NCBI GenBank assembly: GCA_021200565.1
Contig: JAJQGJ010000011.1
Coordinates: forward strand, 19,542-83,541
Direction: 5' to 3'
From: Oscillospiraceae bacterium
GTDB lineage: Bacteria > Bacillota > Clostridia > Oscillospirales > Ruminococcaceae
DNA: 64,000 nt
Positions within the stretch are counted from its first letter, which is position 1, and each line of letters begins with the position of its first letter. The notes under the pieces are model-generated. The model had not been told where the DNA came from. It saw only the letters and a program-made list of their open reading frames with translations, and made no database searches. A program made the position numbers and the translations under genes. Shown here piece after piece: positions 8,383 to 16,344 of the stretch.

Positions 8383-9462
8383 TTATTTGCACTCCTTCTT
8401 ACTCTTGTCAATAGCCTCCCAGAGACCATTGAGGTAGCAAATGCCCAACGCTCTGTCGTAAAGACCATAACCCGGTCTGCCGGTTTCTCCCCAGATCATT
8501 CTTCCGTGGTCGGGACGGATGTAGGTGTCAGGGCAGACTTCATAGATAGCTTTCATAATCTCGTACATGTCGAGCTCGCCGTCAGATGAGAGGTGGCTTG
8601 TCTCGCAGAATCTGCGATCAGAGCCAAGGTGCTTGATGTTTCTCACATGCATGCAGCCGATCTTTCCCATTTCGCCGAAGTGACGGATGATGGAGACAAC
8701 ATCATTCTCGGTATTTGAACCAAGAGAACCGGTGCAGAGGCAAAGAGTGTTGCAGGGGCTGTCAACCAAGCCCACAATCTTGTCATAACCCTCCTGAGTG
8801 TGGGCGAGTCTCGGAAGCCCGAAAATCTTCCATCCCGGATCGTCCGGATGACATGCCATCACAACTCCGCACTCCTCGCATGTCGGGATAATTCCTTCGA
8901 GGAAGTACTTGTAGTTTGCCAAAAGCTGCTCTTCGTCGACGCTTTCATACTGCTTGAGAACTTTTTCGAGGTCTGCAAGTCTTTCCGGCTCCCAGCCGGG
9001 GAGGGTGAAGCCGTTCGAACCTTCAGCGGTTTTCCTGACTATCTCAAGAGGAGTCATGCTTCCTAATTCTTCTTCGTCGTAATACATGCTTGTTGAGCCG
9101 TCGGGATTCGGCTTGGCGAGGTCGGTTCTCAGCCAGTCAAGAACCGGCATGAAGTTATAAACTATGCATTTTACGCCATACTTGGCAAGGTTGCGAATTG
9201 TGATGCAGTAGTTTTCAATATATTTGTCCCTTGTGGGAAGACCAAGCTTTATGTCCTCATGGACGTTTACGCTCTCGATGACCTCACATTCAAGTCCTGC
9301 AGCGTGAACCTCGTCAATATAAGCCTTGATTTCCTCTTCGGTCCAGACCTCTCCAGCCGCTTTGTAGTCTAAAACCCCCATAAGTCCGCTTACATTCGGA
9401 ATCTGGCGGATCTGCGAAAGGGTTACGCTGTCGCTGTCATGCCCGAACCACCTGAATGTCAT
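8383..9462 (-). CDS. uxuA: D-mannonate dehydratase
   Basis: The 359-residue protein matches the Bacillus-length UxuA family and begins [20 protein letters not shown], the typical start. It dehydrates D-mannonate to 2-keto-3-deoxygluconate (KDG) in the cytoplasm, using a metal in a TIM-barrel fold. Family motifs visible include [30 protein letters not shown] and [12 protein letters not shown]. The ATG at 9462 lacks a good ribosome-binding site; the in-frame TTG at 9468 or GTG at 9477 are possible alternatives. It is the first gene of a leftward operon whose promoter is at 9550-9578. Its product KDG is the substrate of the divergent kdgK. Confidence 0.92.
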   Translation of the reverse strand: MTFRWFGHDSDSVTLSQIRQIPNVSGLMGVLDYKAAGEVWTEEEIKAYIDEVHAAGLECEVIESVNVHEDIKLGLPTRDKYIENYCITIRNLAKYGVKCIVYNFMPVLDWLRTDLAKPNPDGSTSMYYDEEELGSMTPLEIVRKTAEGSNGFTLPGWEPERLADLEKVLKQYESVDEEQLLANYKYFLEGIIPTCEECGVVMACHPDDPGWKIFGLPRLAHTQEGYDKIVGLVDSPCNTLCLCTGSLGSNTENDVVSIIRHFGEMGKIGCMHVRNIKHLGSDRRFCETSHLSSDGELDMYEIMKAIYEVCPDTYIRPDHGRMIWGETGRPGYGLYDRALGICYLNGLWEAIDKSKKECK

Positions 9463-9549
9463 TTTCAATTTATTCACAGCCTTTCGATGTATTTTTAAGC
9501 TTTGCGCCCGAAACCCGACTCCGGGCAAATCTCACTTTTTCACAAGATA

Positions 9550-9578
9550 ATAATAGCATTTTGAGCGGCTCTTTTCAA
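9550..9578 (-). promoter_or_regulatory. Promoter of the uxuA-uxuB-capA-yicI operon
   Basis: Read leftward, TTGAAA (9573-9578) and TATTAT (9550-9555) are separated by 17 bases. The start point would be near 9543, leaving about 80 bases of leader before uxuA. The direct-repeat operator at 9579-9611 abuts the -35 hexamer. Confidence 0.6.
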
Positions 9579-9611
9579 GACTTTTTTGTACAATGCCTGG
9601 ACTTTTTTGTA
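9579..9611. promoter_or_regulatory. Direct-repeat operator shared by the divergent uronate operons
   Basis: The 12-mer GACTTTTTTGTA occurs twice, at 9579-9590 and 9600-9611, with a period of exactly 21 bases, two turns of the helix. It sits directly upstream of the leftward -35 and 18 bases upstream of the rightward -35. AraC-family activators commonly bind direct repeats with this spacing; the actual regulator is not in the window. Confidence 0.55.
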
Positions 9612-9629
9612 ATTTTGAAATGTGGATTA

Positions 9630-9658
9630 TTGACAATGAGAGACAAAGTCTTTATAAT
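9630..9658 (+). promoter_or_regulatory. Promoter of eda-kdgK
   Basis: TTGACA (9630-9635) and TATAAT (9653-9658), spaced by 17 bases, form a full sigma-A consensus. The leader to the eda start is about 30 bases and contains AAAGGAG. Confidence 0.75.
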
Positions 9659-9695
9659 TATGGAGTAATAAAATTTCAAAGGAGCGGATAAAGCG

Positions 9696-10655
9696 ATGTC
9701 TTATCAAGCTATTGCAGATAAAATTTATAATCTCGGAATCCTTCCTGTAATTGCCATAGAGGATGCAGACAAGGCTGTGCCTCTTGCTAAAGCTCTTTGC
9801 GACGGCGGTCTGCCGGCGGCTGAAATCACTTTCAGAACCGCATGCGCCAAGGAAGCGATCATGAGGATAAGAAAAGAGCTTCCCGAAATGCTCGTCGGAG
9901 CGGGAACAGTATTGACAAAAGAGCAGGTCGACGATGCATTGGATGCCGGAGTAGAATTCATAGTAACTCCCGGCTTCAACCCGGAAATAGTGAAGTATGC
10001 GCTCTCCAAAGGCGCAGTAATAATGCCCGGAACAGCAACTCCCGGCGAAATGGAGCAGGCTATGAGCCTGGGTCTTGACATAGTCAAGTTCTTCCCGGCA
10101 GAGCAGAACGGCGGTCTTGCAAAGTTAAAGGCAGTCGCAGCTCCATATCAGAAGCTGAGATTTATCCCCACCGGCGGAGTAAATGCCGGAAATCTCGTCG
10201 ACTATATCAAATTCAATAAGATTATCGCTTGCGGCGGCACATGGATGGTCAAGAAAGATTTAATCGATGCCGGAAACTGGGCTGAAATCACTCGCCTCAC
10301 CAAGGAAGCAGTTCATGCAATGTTGGGTCTTGAATTTGCTCACATGGGAATCAACTGTGACGCTCCCGAAGAGGCATTGAAGGCGGCTTCGCTTCTTGAG
10401 ACGATGTTTGGATTTGGCTATAACGAGGGCAATTCCTCAGTCTTCACAGCGGATAAGAAAATAGAAATCTGCAAGACTCCGAAGCCCGGAAAGTATGGTC
10501 ACATCGCAATCGCCACCAACTCAACAGCCCGTGCGGTTGCCTACTTCAAGTCAAAGGGCTATGAATTCGCAGACGAATCCACGATTTCAACTGGTGCCGT
10601 ATACTTCAAGGACGAATTCATGGGCTTTGCAATTCATCTCGTTCAGAAAAAGTAA
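9696..10655 (+). CDS. eda: KDPG/KHG aldolase fused to a C-terminal glyoxalase-like (VOC) domain
   Basis: Residues 1-210 are a class I 2-keto-3-deoxy-6-phosphogluconate aldolase. E43 in AAEITFRT and the Schiff-base lysine K131 in IVKFFPAE match E45 and K133 of E. coli Eda, and the phosphate-binding FIPTGGVN is present. It splits KDPG to pyruvate and glyceraldehyde-3-phosphate. Residues about 213-319 (from LEFAHMGIN to the end) form an extra domain with the beta-alpha-beta-beta-beta pattern of the vicinal-oxygen-chelate fold; its function is unknown. Usual Eda is about 210 residues. The start follows AAAGGAG. It is the first gene with kdgK, 17 bases apart. Confidence 0.9.
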   Translation: MSYQAIADKIYNLGILPVIAIEDADKAVPLAKALCDGGLPAAEITFRTACAKEAIMRIRKELPEMLVGAGTVLTKEQVDDALDAGVEFIVTPGFNPEIVKYALSKGAVIMPGTATPGEMEQAMSLGLDIVKFFPAEQNGGLAKLKAVAAPYQKLRFIPTGGVNAGNLVDYIKFNKIIACGGTWMVKKDLIDAGNWAEITRLTKEAVHAMLGLEFAHMGINCDAPEEALKAASLLETMFGFGYNEGNSSVFTADKKIEICKTPKPGKYGHIAIATNSTARAVAYFKSKGYEFADESTISTGAVYFKDEFMGFAIHLVQKK

Positions 10656-10672
10656 TATAGGAGGGTAATACA

Positions 10673-11698
10673 ATGGGAAATAAGGCAGTAACCTTCGGTG
10701 AAATAATGCTTCGGCTTAATCCGGAGGGATATTTAAGATTTTTGCAGGCTAATTCATACGAGGCCACATTTGGCGGTGGAGAAGCGAACGTTGCAGTATC
10801 TCTTGCCAATTACGGAATAGACGCATCGTTCGTCACCAAGCTTCCAAGTCACGAAATAGGTCAGGCAGCAGTCAATGAGTTAAGACGCTATGGCGTTGAT
10901 ACATCTGACATCATCAGAGGCGGCGACAGAGTCGGAATCTACTTCGCTGAGAAGGGCGCATCCCAGCGCCCCTCAAAGGTTATCTACGACAGAGCCTACA
11001 GCGCAATCTCCCTTGCAAAGCGTGATGAATTCGATTGGGACAAGATTTTCGAAGGCGCAAAGTGGTTCCACTTCACCGGCATCACTCCCGCACTCGGCGG
11101 CGAGCTCCCGGAAATCTGCCTCGATGCAGTCAAAGCAGCTCATGCTAAGGGCGTAACAGTCAGCTGTGACCTCAACTATCGCAAGAAGCTCTGGACAAGG
11201 GAGCAGGCTAGAGAGTGCATGAGTAAGATCGTTCCTTATGTCGACGTCTGCATTTCGAATGAAGAGGATGCCAAGGACGTTTTCGGAATCGAAGCTGAGA
11301 ACACTGACATCGACTCCGGAAAGCTGAATCACGAGGGATATATCAGCGTAGCTCGCCAGCTCCATGAGAGATTTGGCTGCAGCCATGTTGCGATCACACT
11401 CCGCTCCTCAATCTCCGCTAACGACAATGACTGGGCAGGTATGCTCTACACAGGCGACAACGCCTACTTCTCCAAGCAGTATCATATGCATATCGTTGAC
11501 CGTGTAGGCGGCGGCGACAGCTTCGGCGGCGGACTTATCTACTCTTTGATGAACGGCTATGAGCCTCAGAAGGCAATCGACTTTGCAGTTGCGGCTTCCT
11601 GCCTTAAGCACTCCATCGAGCACGATTTCAATCTCTGTTCGGTAGCTGAGGTTGAATCGCTTGCAGGCGGCAACGCATCAGGAAGAGTTCAGCGTTAA
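10673..11698 (+). CDS. kdgK: 2-keto-3-deoxygluconate kinase, PfkB family
   Basis: The 341-residue PfkB-family kinase has the N-terminal GGGEANVAVSLANYG sugar-binding signature and the C-terminal DRVGGGDSFGGGL, with the catalytic aspartate in GGGDSF. It phosphorylates KDG to KDPG with ATP, linking the UxuA product to Eda. The assignment to KDG over fructose or other sugars rests on context (eda upstream, uxuAB divergent) and on the opening AVTFGEIMLRLNPEG, common in KdgK. AGGAGGG precedes the ATG. The gene is followed by a strong terminator at 11731-11770. Confidence 0.9.
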   Translation: MGNKAVTFGEIMLRLNPEGYLRFLQANSYEATFGGGEANVAVSLANYGIDASFVTKLPSHEIGQAAVNELRRYGVDTSDIIRGGDRVGIYFAEKGASQRPSKVIYDRAYSAISLAKRDEFDWDKIFEGAKWFHFTGITPALGGELPEICLDAVKAAHAKGVTVSCDLNYRKKLWTREQARECMSKIVPYVDVCISNEEDAKDVFGIEAENTDIDSGKLNHEGYISVARQLHERFGCSHVAITLRSSISANDNDWAGMLYTGDNAYFSKQYHMHIVDRVGGGDSFGGGLIYSLMNGYEPQKAIDFAVAASCLKHSIEHDFNLCSVAEVESLAGGNASGRVQR

Positions 11699-11730
11699 AC
11701 AGGAAAAATGTGATAGGGTACAGATATACA

Positions 11731-11770
11731 AAAAGCTCAGACAGGGATTTAGCCTTGTCCGAGCTTTTTT
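11731..11770 (+). terminator. Intrinsic terminator after kdgK
   Basis: An imperfect 13-bp stem, AGCTCAGACAGGG with CCTTGTCCGAGCT, has a 6-base loop and is followed by TTTTTT. Confidence 0.85.
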
Positions 11771-11812
11771 GAGGTTTTGAATATGGAGGATGATTGTCGA
11801 AATATATGGCAA

Positions 11813-11890
11813 ACCCGCCGAATGAACACAAAACAGGAAGTGAGGGTGAAACGCTTAGTGGAGAATGTGAAGATGTTCATTCAGGCGGGT
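11813..11890. repeat. 78-base inverted-repeat element between convergent genes
   Basis: The arms ACCCGCCGAATGAAC (11813-11827) and GTTCATTCAGGCGGGT (11875-11890) are complementary except for one extra base. They are separated by 47 bases with no clear secondary structure. The element lies downstream of both kdgK and the beta-helix lipoprotein gene and has no T-run, so it is not a standard terminator. Confidence 0.6.
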
Positions 11891-11901
11891 TGTACCCAAA
11901 A

Positions 11902-14658
11902 TTAAGTTAATGTGCCTGCGCCTTTGCTACCGTTCATGTCGCCGCCTCGACCGCCTCCGCCGCCGAAGCCGCCTTGGTTGCCGCCCATATCTCCTCCCGG
12001 AGTAGTTGAGCCGCTGTCAGGAGTGGTCATGTTGCCGTCCAAGCTGTTGTCAAAGCCGCCACCCATATTGCCGCCAGTCATTCCACCCATGCCCGTTGTT
12101 TCACTGTAGATAAGGCTTGAGAGGGTGACAGATGTGCTGTTGCTGCCATAGGTGATGGTGTAGGTTGAACCGGTAGTGAGACTTGGGCAGCTTATGAGTA
12201 TGCAGGAATAGGATGATTCGCAGGTGTATGAAACCAAAACGTTTCCACTTGAATTTTTAAGTGTGATAGTGTCGCCCGAAGAACCGCTTGCTGAGAGAAG
12301 CATTGAGCCCTGAGTTGAATTCGAGCCAAAGTTCTCCTGCATTCCGGATGCGCCGACTGCTATAAGTGTTCCTCCGGTAATAGTTCCGGAAGTTTCCCAG
12401 TCAACAGGCGCATCAGCCGCAGTTGTAGGACCTGAGACATATAGTTCGCCGCCGGACATAGTGAATGTTCCGTTCGAGTCAATTCCATCTCCGCTTGCCT
12501 TGACATAGATGACGCCGCCGGAGATTGTTATAGATGAGCTTGAGCTGCCCGTAGAGAATGTATCTCCGCCGAAGCCGCCAAAGCCTCCGAATCCGCTTGA
12601 GTCGCCACCGCCTGCTGCATTGATGCCGTCGTCACTTGAAACGAGGTCGATATTGCCGCCTGAGATGACAACCGTCTCTCCCTCCAAGCCTTCATAGCTC
12701 TGGGTGATGGTGATAGTGCCTCCCGAGATGTTCAGCTCTTCATCGGCGTGCATTCCGTCGTCGCCGGTTGCGATGTCGAATGAGCCGCCTGAGATGGTTA
12801 CATCATCGTTCGAGTGAACACCATCATCCTCTGAGTCTATCATGAATGTGCCGCCAGAAATGGTCACATAGGTCCCGCCCTTCAAGCCCTTTGTGCTCGA
12901 AGAATCGTCGGAAGATGATGAACCTGAACTCCAGCCGTCCCAGCTGAAAGCTCCACCGGAGGTGTATGAAGTCGAAACCTCGCCTGCGCCGTCGGCAGTG
13001 GTGATGTCAAAATCTCCGTCTTCGATCTGAAGATAAGTTGCTGCACTGATTCCGTCGCCGTCAGCAGTGATTTTGAACGTGCCGCCAGAGATGTAGACAA
13101 AGCCAATAGATGTGTCGGTTGAATCCTCAGCGTGAATTCCATCTTTTCCAGAGGAGATTGTGAAGCTGCCCTTTGCAATTCTGACGCTTTTGCCAGCCGA
13201 AAGCCCGTGGCTTCCTGCTGTAATTTTAGCCGAAGACAGGGAAGTGATCTGAAGAGTTGTATCTGCATGAATTCCGTCGTCAGTAGCGTCGATTGTGAAT
13301 GTTCCGCCGGAAATGGTGACGCTTGCATCAGAGTGAATCGCATCGTCTGACGAATCGATGGTGAGGGTTCCACTTGTAATCTTTATAGAACTGACAGCCT
13401 TGATGCCTTTGAGGCTTGTATTTGAGGTTGAAAGCCCGGCATCGATGGTGATATTTCCGCCCTCAATGGTGACATATGTCGCTGCACTGATTCCGTCGTC
13501 GTCAGCGGAAATCTTGAGCGTGCCGCCGGAGATATAAACAAATCCTATTGTGGAATCCTCTGAACTCTCCGAGTGAATTCCATCTTTGCCGGAAACTATT
13601 GTGATAGTTCCGTCGGCGATTCTGACGCTTTCATAAGCCGAAAGCCCATGACCGTCGGAGGTTATATCGATTGTCGAATCGGTTATGATCGTTGCCAGGT
13701 CTGACTGTATGCCCTCATCAACAGCAGATATTGTGATGTTGCCGTCCTTGATGGTGACGCTGTTAGATGCGCTGATTCCGTCATCAGAAGAGGTAATATC
13801 GAAAGTTCCGTCGGTGATATAGATGTAGCCGAGGCTCGAATCATCCGAATTCTCTGAATGAATTCCGTCCTTGCCAGCTGAAATTATGAATGTGCCGCCG
13901 GCAATCTTGACACAGTCTTTGCCACTTAAGCCGTGGCTTGCTGCGGTAATCTTATAGGTTCCGCCTGTGATGACCAGATCGTCCTTCGAGACAATTCCGT
14001 GTCCTGCACTTGCAGTAATGGTGAGAGTTCCCGAGCCATTAAGCGTCAGATCGTCCTTAGAGTAGATAACCACATCGATGCTGTTTTCATCAATAGCTAC
14101 GTAGCTTCCGCCGTTCGCAAGGGTGTTTGTGGTGCCGGAAGAGGTTGTGATATAGACTTTGTCGGCATTCAGAACGTAGATAGCGGCAGAAGTCTTGCTA
14201 GTTATGGAAACTCCGTTCAGAACAAGCTGCACTTCATCCTTGCTGTCGGCGTCGACAATGATCATGCCGTCAGAAAGCGTGCCGGAAACGATATATGTTC
14301 CCGCATCGGTTATGGTAACGGTGCTTCCTGATACGCTGACAGATGACGATGCGCTAGAAGCTGAGGTTCCTGAGAGGGTGATGGTGTTGCTCGACTCCTC
14401 ATCATACTCTTCGTTATAGTCCTCTTTGCTGAACACTTCGCCCGATTCGGCATCAGCTACTGCGTCTTCAAACATCGTTTCGGGATCTGCTTCAACAATC
14501 TCCGAATCTACTACTATTTCTGCGAACATCTCGCTCGAATCAATCGAAACAAGCGGATTGTCGCTCTCCGAAGCGGACGTCGCACATCCGGAAAGAAGCG
14601 AACTTAACACAGCTGCCGAAACAATCAGCGGCAGAATTCTTTTTATCCTTTTTCTCAT
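11902..14658 (-). CDS. Large beta-helix lipoprotein with carbohydrate-binding-like repeats (DUF4353-type)
   Basis: The 918-residue protein begins MRKRIKRILPLIVSA with lipobox LLSGC, so it is probably membrane-anchored on the outside. Most of the chain is built of short repeats of the SGGTFxITxxDDGI kind. Three larger near-identical modules carry GKDGIHSE/AE, then S-rich, then GF/YVYISGGT and DDGISA. Asp-rich turns could bind calcium. The tail is Gly/Met/Asn-rich with GGFGGGGGRGG. Such proteins are annotated as carbohydrate-binding-domain proteins and often sit beside VTC and DUF4956 genes, as here. An earlier start at 14745 would precede the signal peptide and is rejected; AGGAG lies about 10 bases before 14658. 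Confidence 0.8.
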   Translation of the reverse strand: MRKRIKRILPLIVSAAVLSSLLSGCATSASESDNPLVSIDSSEMFAEIVVDSEIVEADPETMFEDAVADAESGEVFSKEDYNEEYDEESSNTITLSGTSASSASSSVSVSGSTVTITDAGTYIVSGTLSDGMIIVDADSKDEVQLVLNGVSITSKTSAAIYVLNADKVYITTSSGTTNTLANGGSYVAIDENSIDVVIYSKDDLTLNGSGTLTITASAGHGIVSKDDLVITGGTYKITAASHGLSGKDCVKIAGGTFIISAGKDGIHSENSDDSSLGYIYITDGTFDITSSDDGISASNSVTIKDGNITISAVDEGIQSDLATIITDSTIDITSDGHGLSAYESVRIADGTITIVSGKDGIHSESSEDSTIGFVYISGGTLKISADDDGISAATYVTIEGGNITIDAGLSTSNTSLKGIKAVSSIKITSGTLTIDSSDDAIHSDASVTISGGTFTIDATDDGIHADTTLQITSLSSAKITAGSHGLSAGKSVRIAKGSFTISSGKDGIHAEDSTDTSIGFVYISGGTFKITADGDGISAATYLQIEDGDFDITTADGAGEVSTSYTSGGAFSWDGWSSGSSSSDDSSSTKGLKGGTYVTISGGTFMIDSEDDGVHSNDDVTISGGSFDIATGDDGMHADEELNISGGTITITQSYEGLEGETVVISGGNIDLVSSDDGINAAGGGDSSGFGGFGGFGGDTFSTGSSSSSITISGGVIYVKASGDGIDSNGTFTMSGGELYVSGPTTAADAPVDWETSGTITGGTLIAVGASGMQENFGSNSTQGSMLLSASGSSGDTITLKNSSGNVLVSYTCESSYSCILISCPSLTTGSTYTITYGSNSTSVTLSSLIYSETTGMGGMTGGNMGGGFDNSLDGNMTTPDSGSTTPGGDMGGNQGGFGGGGGRGGDMNGSKGAGTLT

Positions 14659-14680
14659 ATTTCTTATTCTCCTACCAAGC

Positions 14681-14700
14681 AATCCCAGAATTCTGGGATT
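14681..14700. promoter_or_regulatory. Perfect 20-bp palindrome between DUF4956 and lipoprotein genes
   Basis: AATCCCAGAA is followed directly by its own reverse complement. It covers the DUF4956 stop codon and ends about 10 bases from the lipoprotein's ribosome-binding site. There is no T-run, so an mRNA-processing hairpin or protein site is more likely than a terminator. Confidence 0.5.
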
Positions 14701-15394
14701 AAAGCTCCGCCACCTGAGTTTCCTGCTTTGAAATGGAAATCTCAAGATTGCCGTTGCGGCAACGAAGCTGGTCGATAAATTCCTTTTCCTTTGACGGGTC
14801 TCTCAAAACGAGGTCGTAAGTAAGGCGGTAAAGGCTTCCCATATTGGTGGTCTTGACGTGGGTGAGCTCATACTCGGAGGTGTACTCCTTGAGGAGGTCG
14901 TCAAAAACTCCGGTGTAGTCAAGGTCTTCAGGGATGGTGATGTGAAGGGTCTTATACTTCTGTCCTCTCTTTCTCACTCCGAAGTCAAGAGTTGAGTAGA
15001 GCATGCTGACAGCTCCGAAGAGAACAGCACACAGGAACCCAAAGCCTATGTAGCCCATTCCGACGACAAGTCCCGTTCCCATTGCAAGAAAGATTGCAAG
15101 GATTTCTTTTGCAGTTCCGGCTGCAGAACGGAATCTTACCAAGCTGAATGCTCCTGCAACTGCAACCGCAGTGCCGATATTGCCGTTTACCATCATTATT
15201 ACAACGCACACAACCGCCGGTAATAGTGCGATTGTAGCGACAAAGCTCTTAGTGTATCTGGTCTTATACATGTAACATAACGCCAGAATCAGTCCAATGA
15301 GAAGCGCAGAAACCACGCAGGCTAAAAAGTCCAAAATAGCGATTATTGATGCGCTGTCTGAATCGAAAATTCCTTTGAAGATACTGTTAAGCAT
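14699..15394 (-). CDS. DUF4956 membrane protein
   Basis: The 231-residue protein has about four membrane segments within residues 20-140 (IIAILDFLACVVSALLIGLILALC region, then two or three more around the motif GAFSLVRFRSAAGTAKEI). This is followed by a soluble C-terminal domain of about 85 residues with a ferredoxin-like beta-alpha pattern. The central VRFR motif between membrane segments is typical of DUF4956. No biochemical function is known to me. Its start overlaps the VTC stop by 8 bases, so the two are translationally coupled, which supports a VTC/DUF4956 membrane complex. Confidence 0.85.
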   Translation of the reverse strand: MLNSIFKGIFDSDSASIIAILDFLACVVSALLIGLILALCYMYKTRYTKSFVATIALLPAVVCVVIMMVNGNIGTAVAVAGAFSLVRFRSAAGTAKEILAIFLAMGTGLVVGMGYIGFGFLCAVLFGAVSMLYSTLDFGVRKRGQKYKTLHITIPEDLDYTGVFDDLLKEYTSEYELTHVKTTNMGSLYRLTYDLVLRDPSKEKEFIDQLRCRNGNLEISISKQETQVAEL

Positions 15395-16145
15395 AAAGAC
15401 GTCCTCCGGTTGTTACTTTAATTGTGTTGACAGGTGCAGTCTTGTCAAGACTGTGTTCCTCAAACATTCTGCGATAGGCAGTGCCGTATTTCGAGAATGA
15501 GGTTTTGAAAATTCCAAGGTGATTGAGCTCGTGGCTCATCCAGAGAGGATACCCTCCGGAGGTTTTGATCTCCATGAGTGTCGCTCCCTCGGGAAGTATT
15601 GAAAGCCCATAAGCATCGCTTGAAAGCGAGAAGTCGTCCTGGCGGCAGAGAATGTTTTCGTCAAATGTGACTCTGAAATCCGAGCCGTCGTCCGAGTAGA
15701 AGGCTTCTCTTTCGTAGGAGATGAACATTGCAGGTCTTAAGTCGCCGTAGTAGTTGCGGAAATATTCAATTTCGTTCGCAATCTGCGAGTGAACCGGCAA
15801 CGGAATTCCGTGCAAGAGACAGAGCGTTGCGTCTCCTGCCGGAAGCTCAAGCCGTCTTTTGTATACAACCGATTTGTATTTCTTCTTGAGCTCCACAAAT
15901 GCCGGATCCTCAGGACCGGCTTTCCGGTAGCTGCGAAGCCTCAGCTTTTCCTTGTAGGTCGGGCTTTCGAGCGAATGCCTTATAAGGCGGTAGTTTTCTG
16001 TATCAAAATATATATTTCTTATCGTGGTTCTTCCATACTTGTCGAGCTCCATGTACGGTCTCATCGTTTCAAGCATTGCATACTTCTGAGCACGACTGAG
16101 CATGTATTTGACTTCATAGCGTTTGAACGTTGCCTGATAGTCCAT
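15387..16145 (-). CDS. VTC-domain protein (polyphosphate polymerase-like)
   Basis: This 252-residue protein is a stand-alone VTC domain, the tunnel fold that makes polyphosphate from ATP in yeast Vtc4. The basic tunnel residues appear intact: K13 in RYEVKY, R69 and R71 in KLRLRSY, K87 in VELKKKY, R146 in SYEREAF and K219 in FSKYGT. The metal-binding glutamate E192 in LMEIKTSG is also kept, so catalysis is plausible. Bacterial members are poorly characterised. AAAGGAGG precedes the ATG. It heads the operon with DUF4956 and the beta-helix lipoprotein, and its promoter carries an OmpR-type operator. Confidence 0.87.
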   Translation of the reverse strand: MDYQATFKRYEVKYMLSRAQKYAMLETMRPYMELDKYGRTTIRNIYFDTENYRLIRHSLESPTYKEKLRLRSYRKAGPEDPAFVELKKKYKSVVYKRRLELPAGDATLCLLHGIPLPVHSQIANEIEYFRNYYGDLRPAMFISYEREAFYSDDGSDFRVTFDENILCRQDDFSLSSDAYGLSILPEGATLMEIKTSGGYPLWMSHELNHLGIFKTSFSKYGTAYRRMFEEHSLDKTAPVNTIKVTTGGRLYA

Positions 16146-16201
16146 TTTTGTCCTCCTTTACGGTTTTGAGGGGTATTGCATAAAACTTTGAGGTGGGGGT
16201 T

Positions 16202-16277
16202 CCCTAAGACACATCCCGGAGTAGGCGTTCCGAAAGGAGTTCAGAAGGTGTACGAACATGCAGGACGTGTCTTAAGG
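16202..16277 (-). ncRNA. Structured leader RNA of the VTC operon (possible riboswitch-like element)
   Basis: The two ends, 16202-16217 and 16262-16277, pair over about 13 of 16 positions around the core AAGACAC/GTGTCTT and enclose 44 bases with smaller hairpins. The predicted leftward -10 (16287-16292) puts the transcript start at the outer edge of this stem. A GAAA tetraloop closed by C-G is seen on the plus strand, so a rightward RNA cannot be excluded. It matches no riboswitch class that I recognise. Confidence 0.4.
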
Positions 16278-16329
16278 ATAGCTTAAATTATACTTTACAT
16301 TCCTTAATCTTACCTTAAATCAAGGTGAA
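16271..16329 (-). promoter_or_regulatory. Response-regulator operator array and promoter of the VTC operon
   Basis: CTTAA-type half-sites start at 16271, 16282, 16293, 16303 and 16314, spacings of 11, 11, 10 and 11 bases, the pattern bound by OmpR/PhoB-family regulators. Read leftward, TATAAT lies at 16287-16292, just downstream of the strongest pair (16302-16329), and no -35 hexamer is present. That is typical of PhoB-like activated promoters. The 28-base block at 16302-16329 matches the regulator's own promoter at 18341-18368 in 22 positions. Confidence 0.6.
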
Positions 16330-16344
16330 AATGACGTCAAAGTT

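Noticed and set aside
11912..12109. Proline-rich rightward open reading frame
   Set aside because: It is the complement of the Gly-rich tail of the beta-helix lipoprotein.
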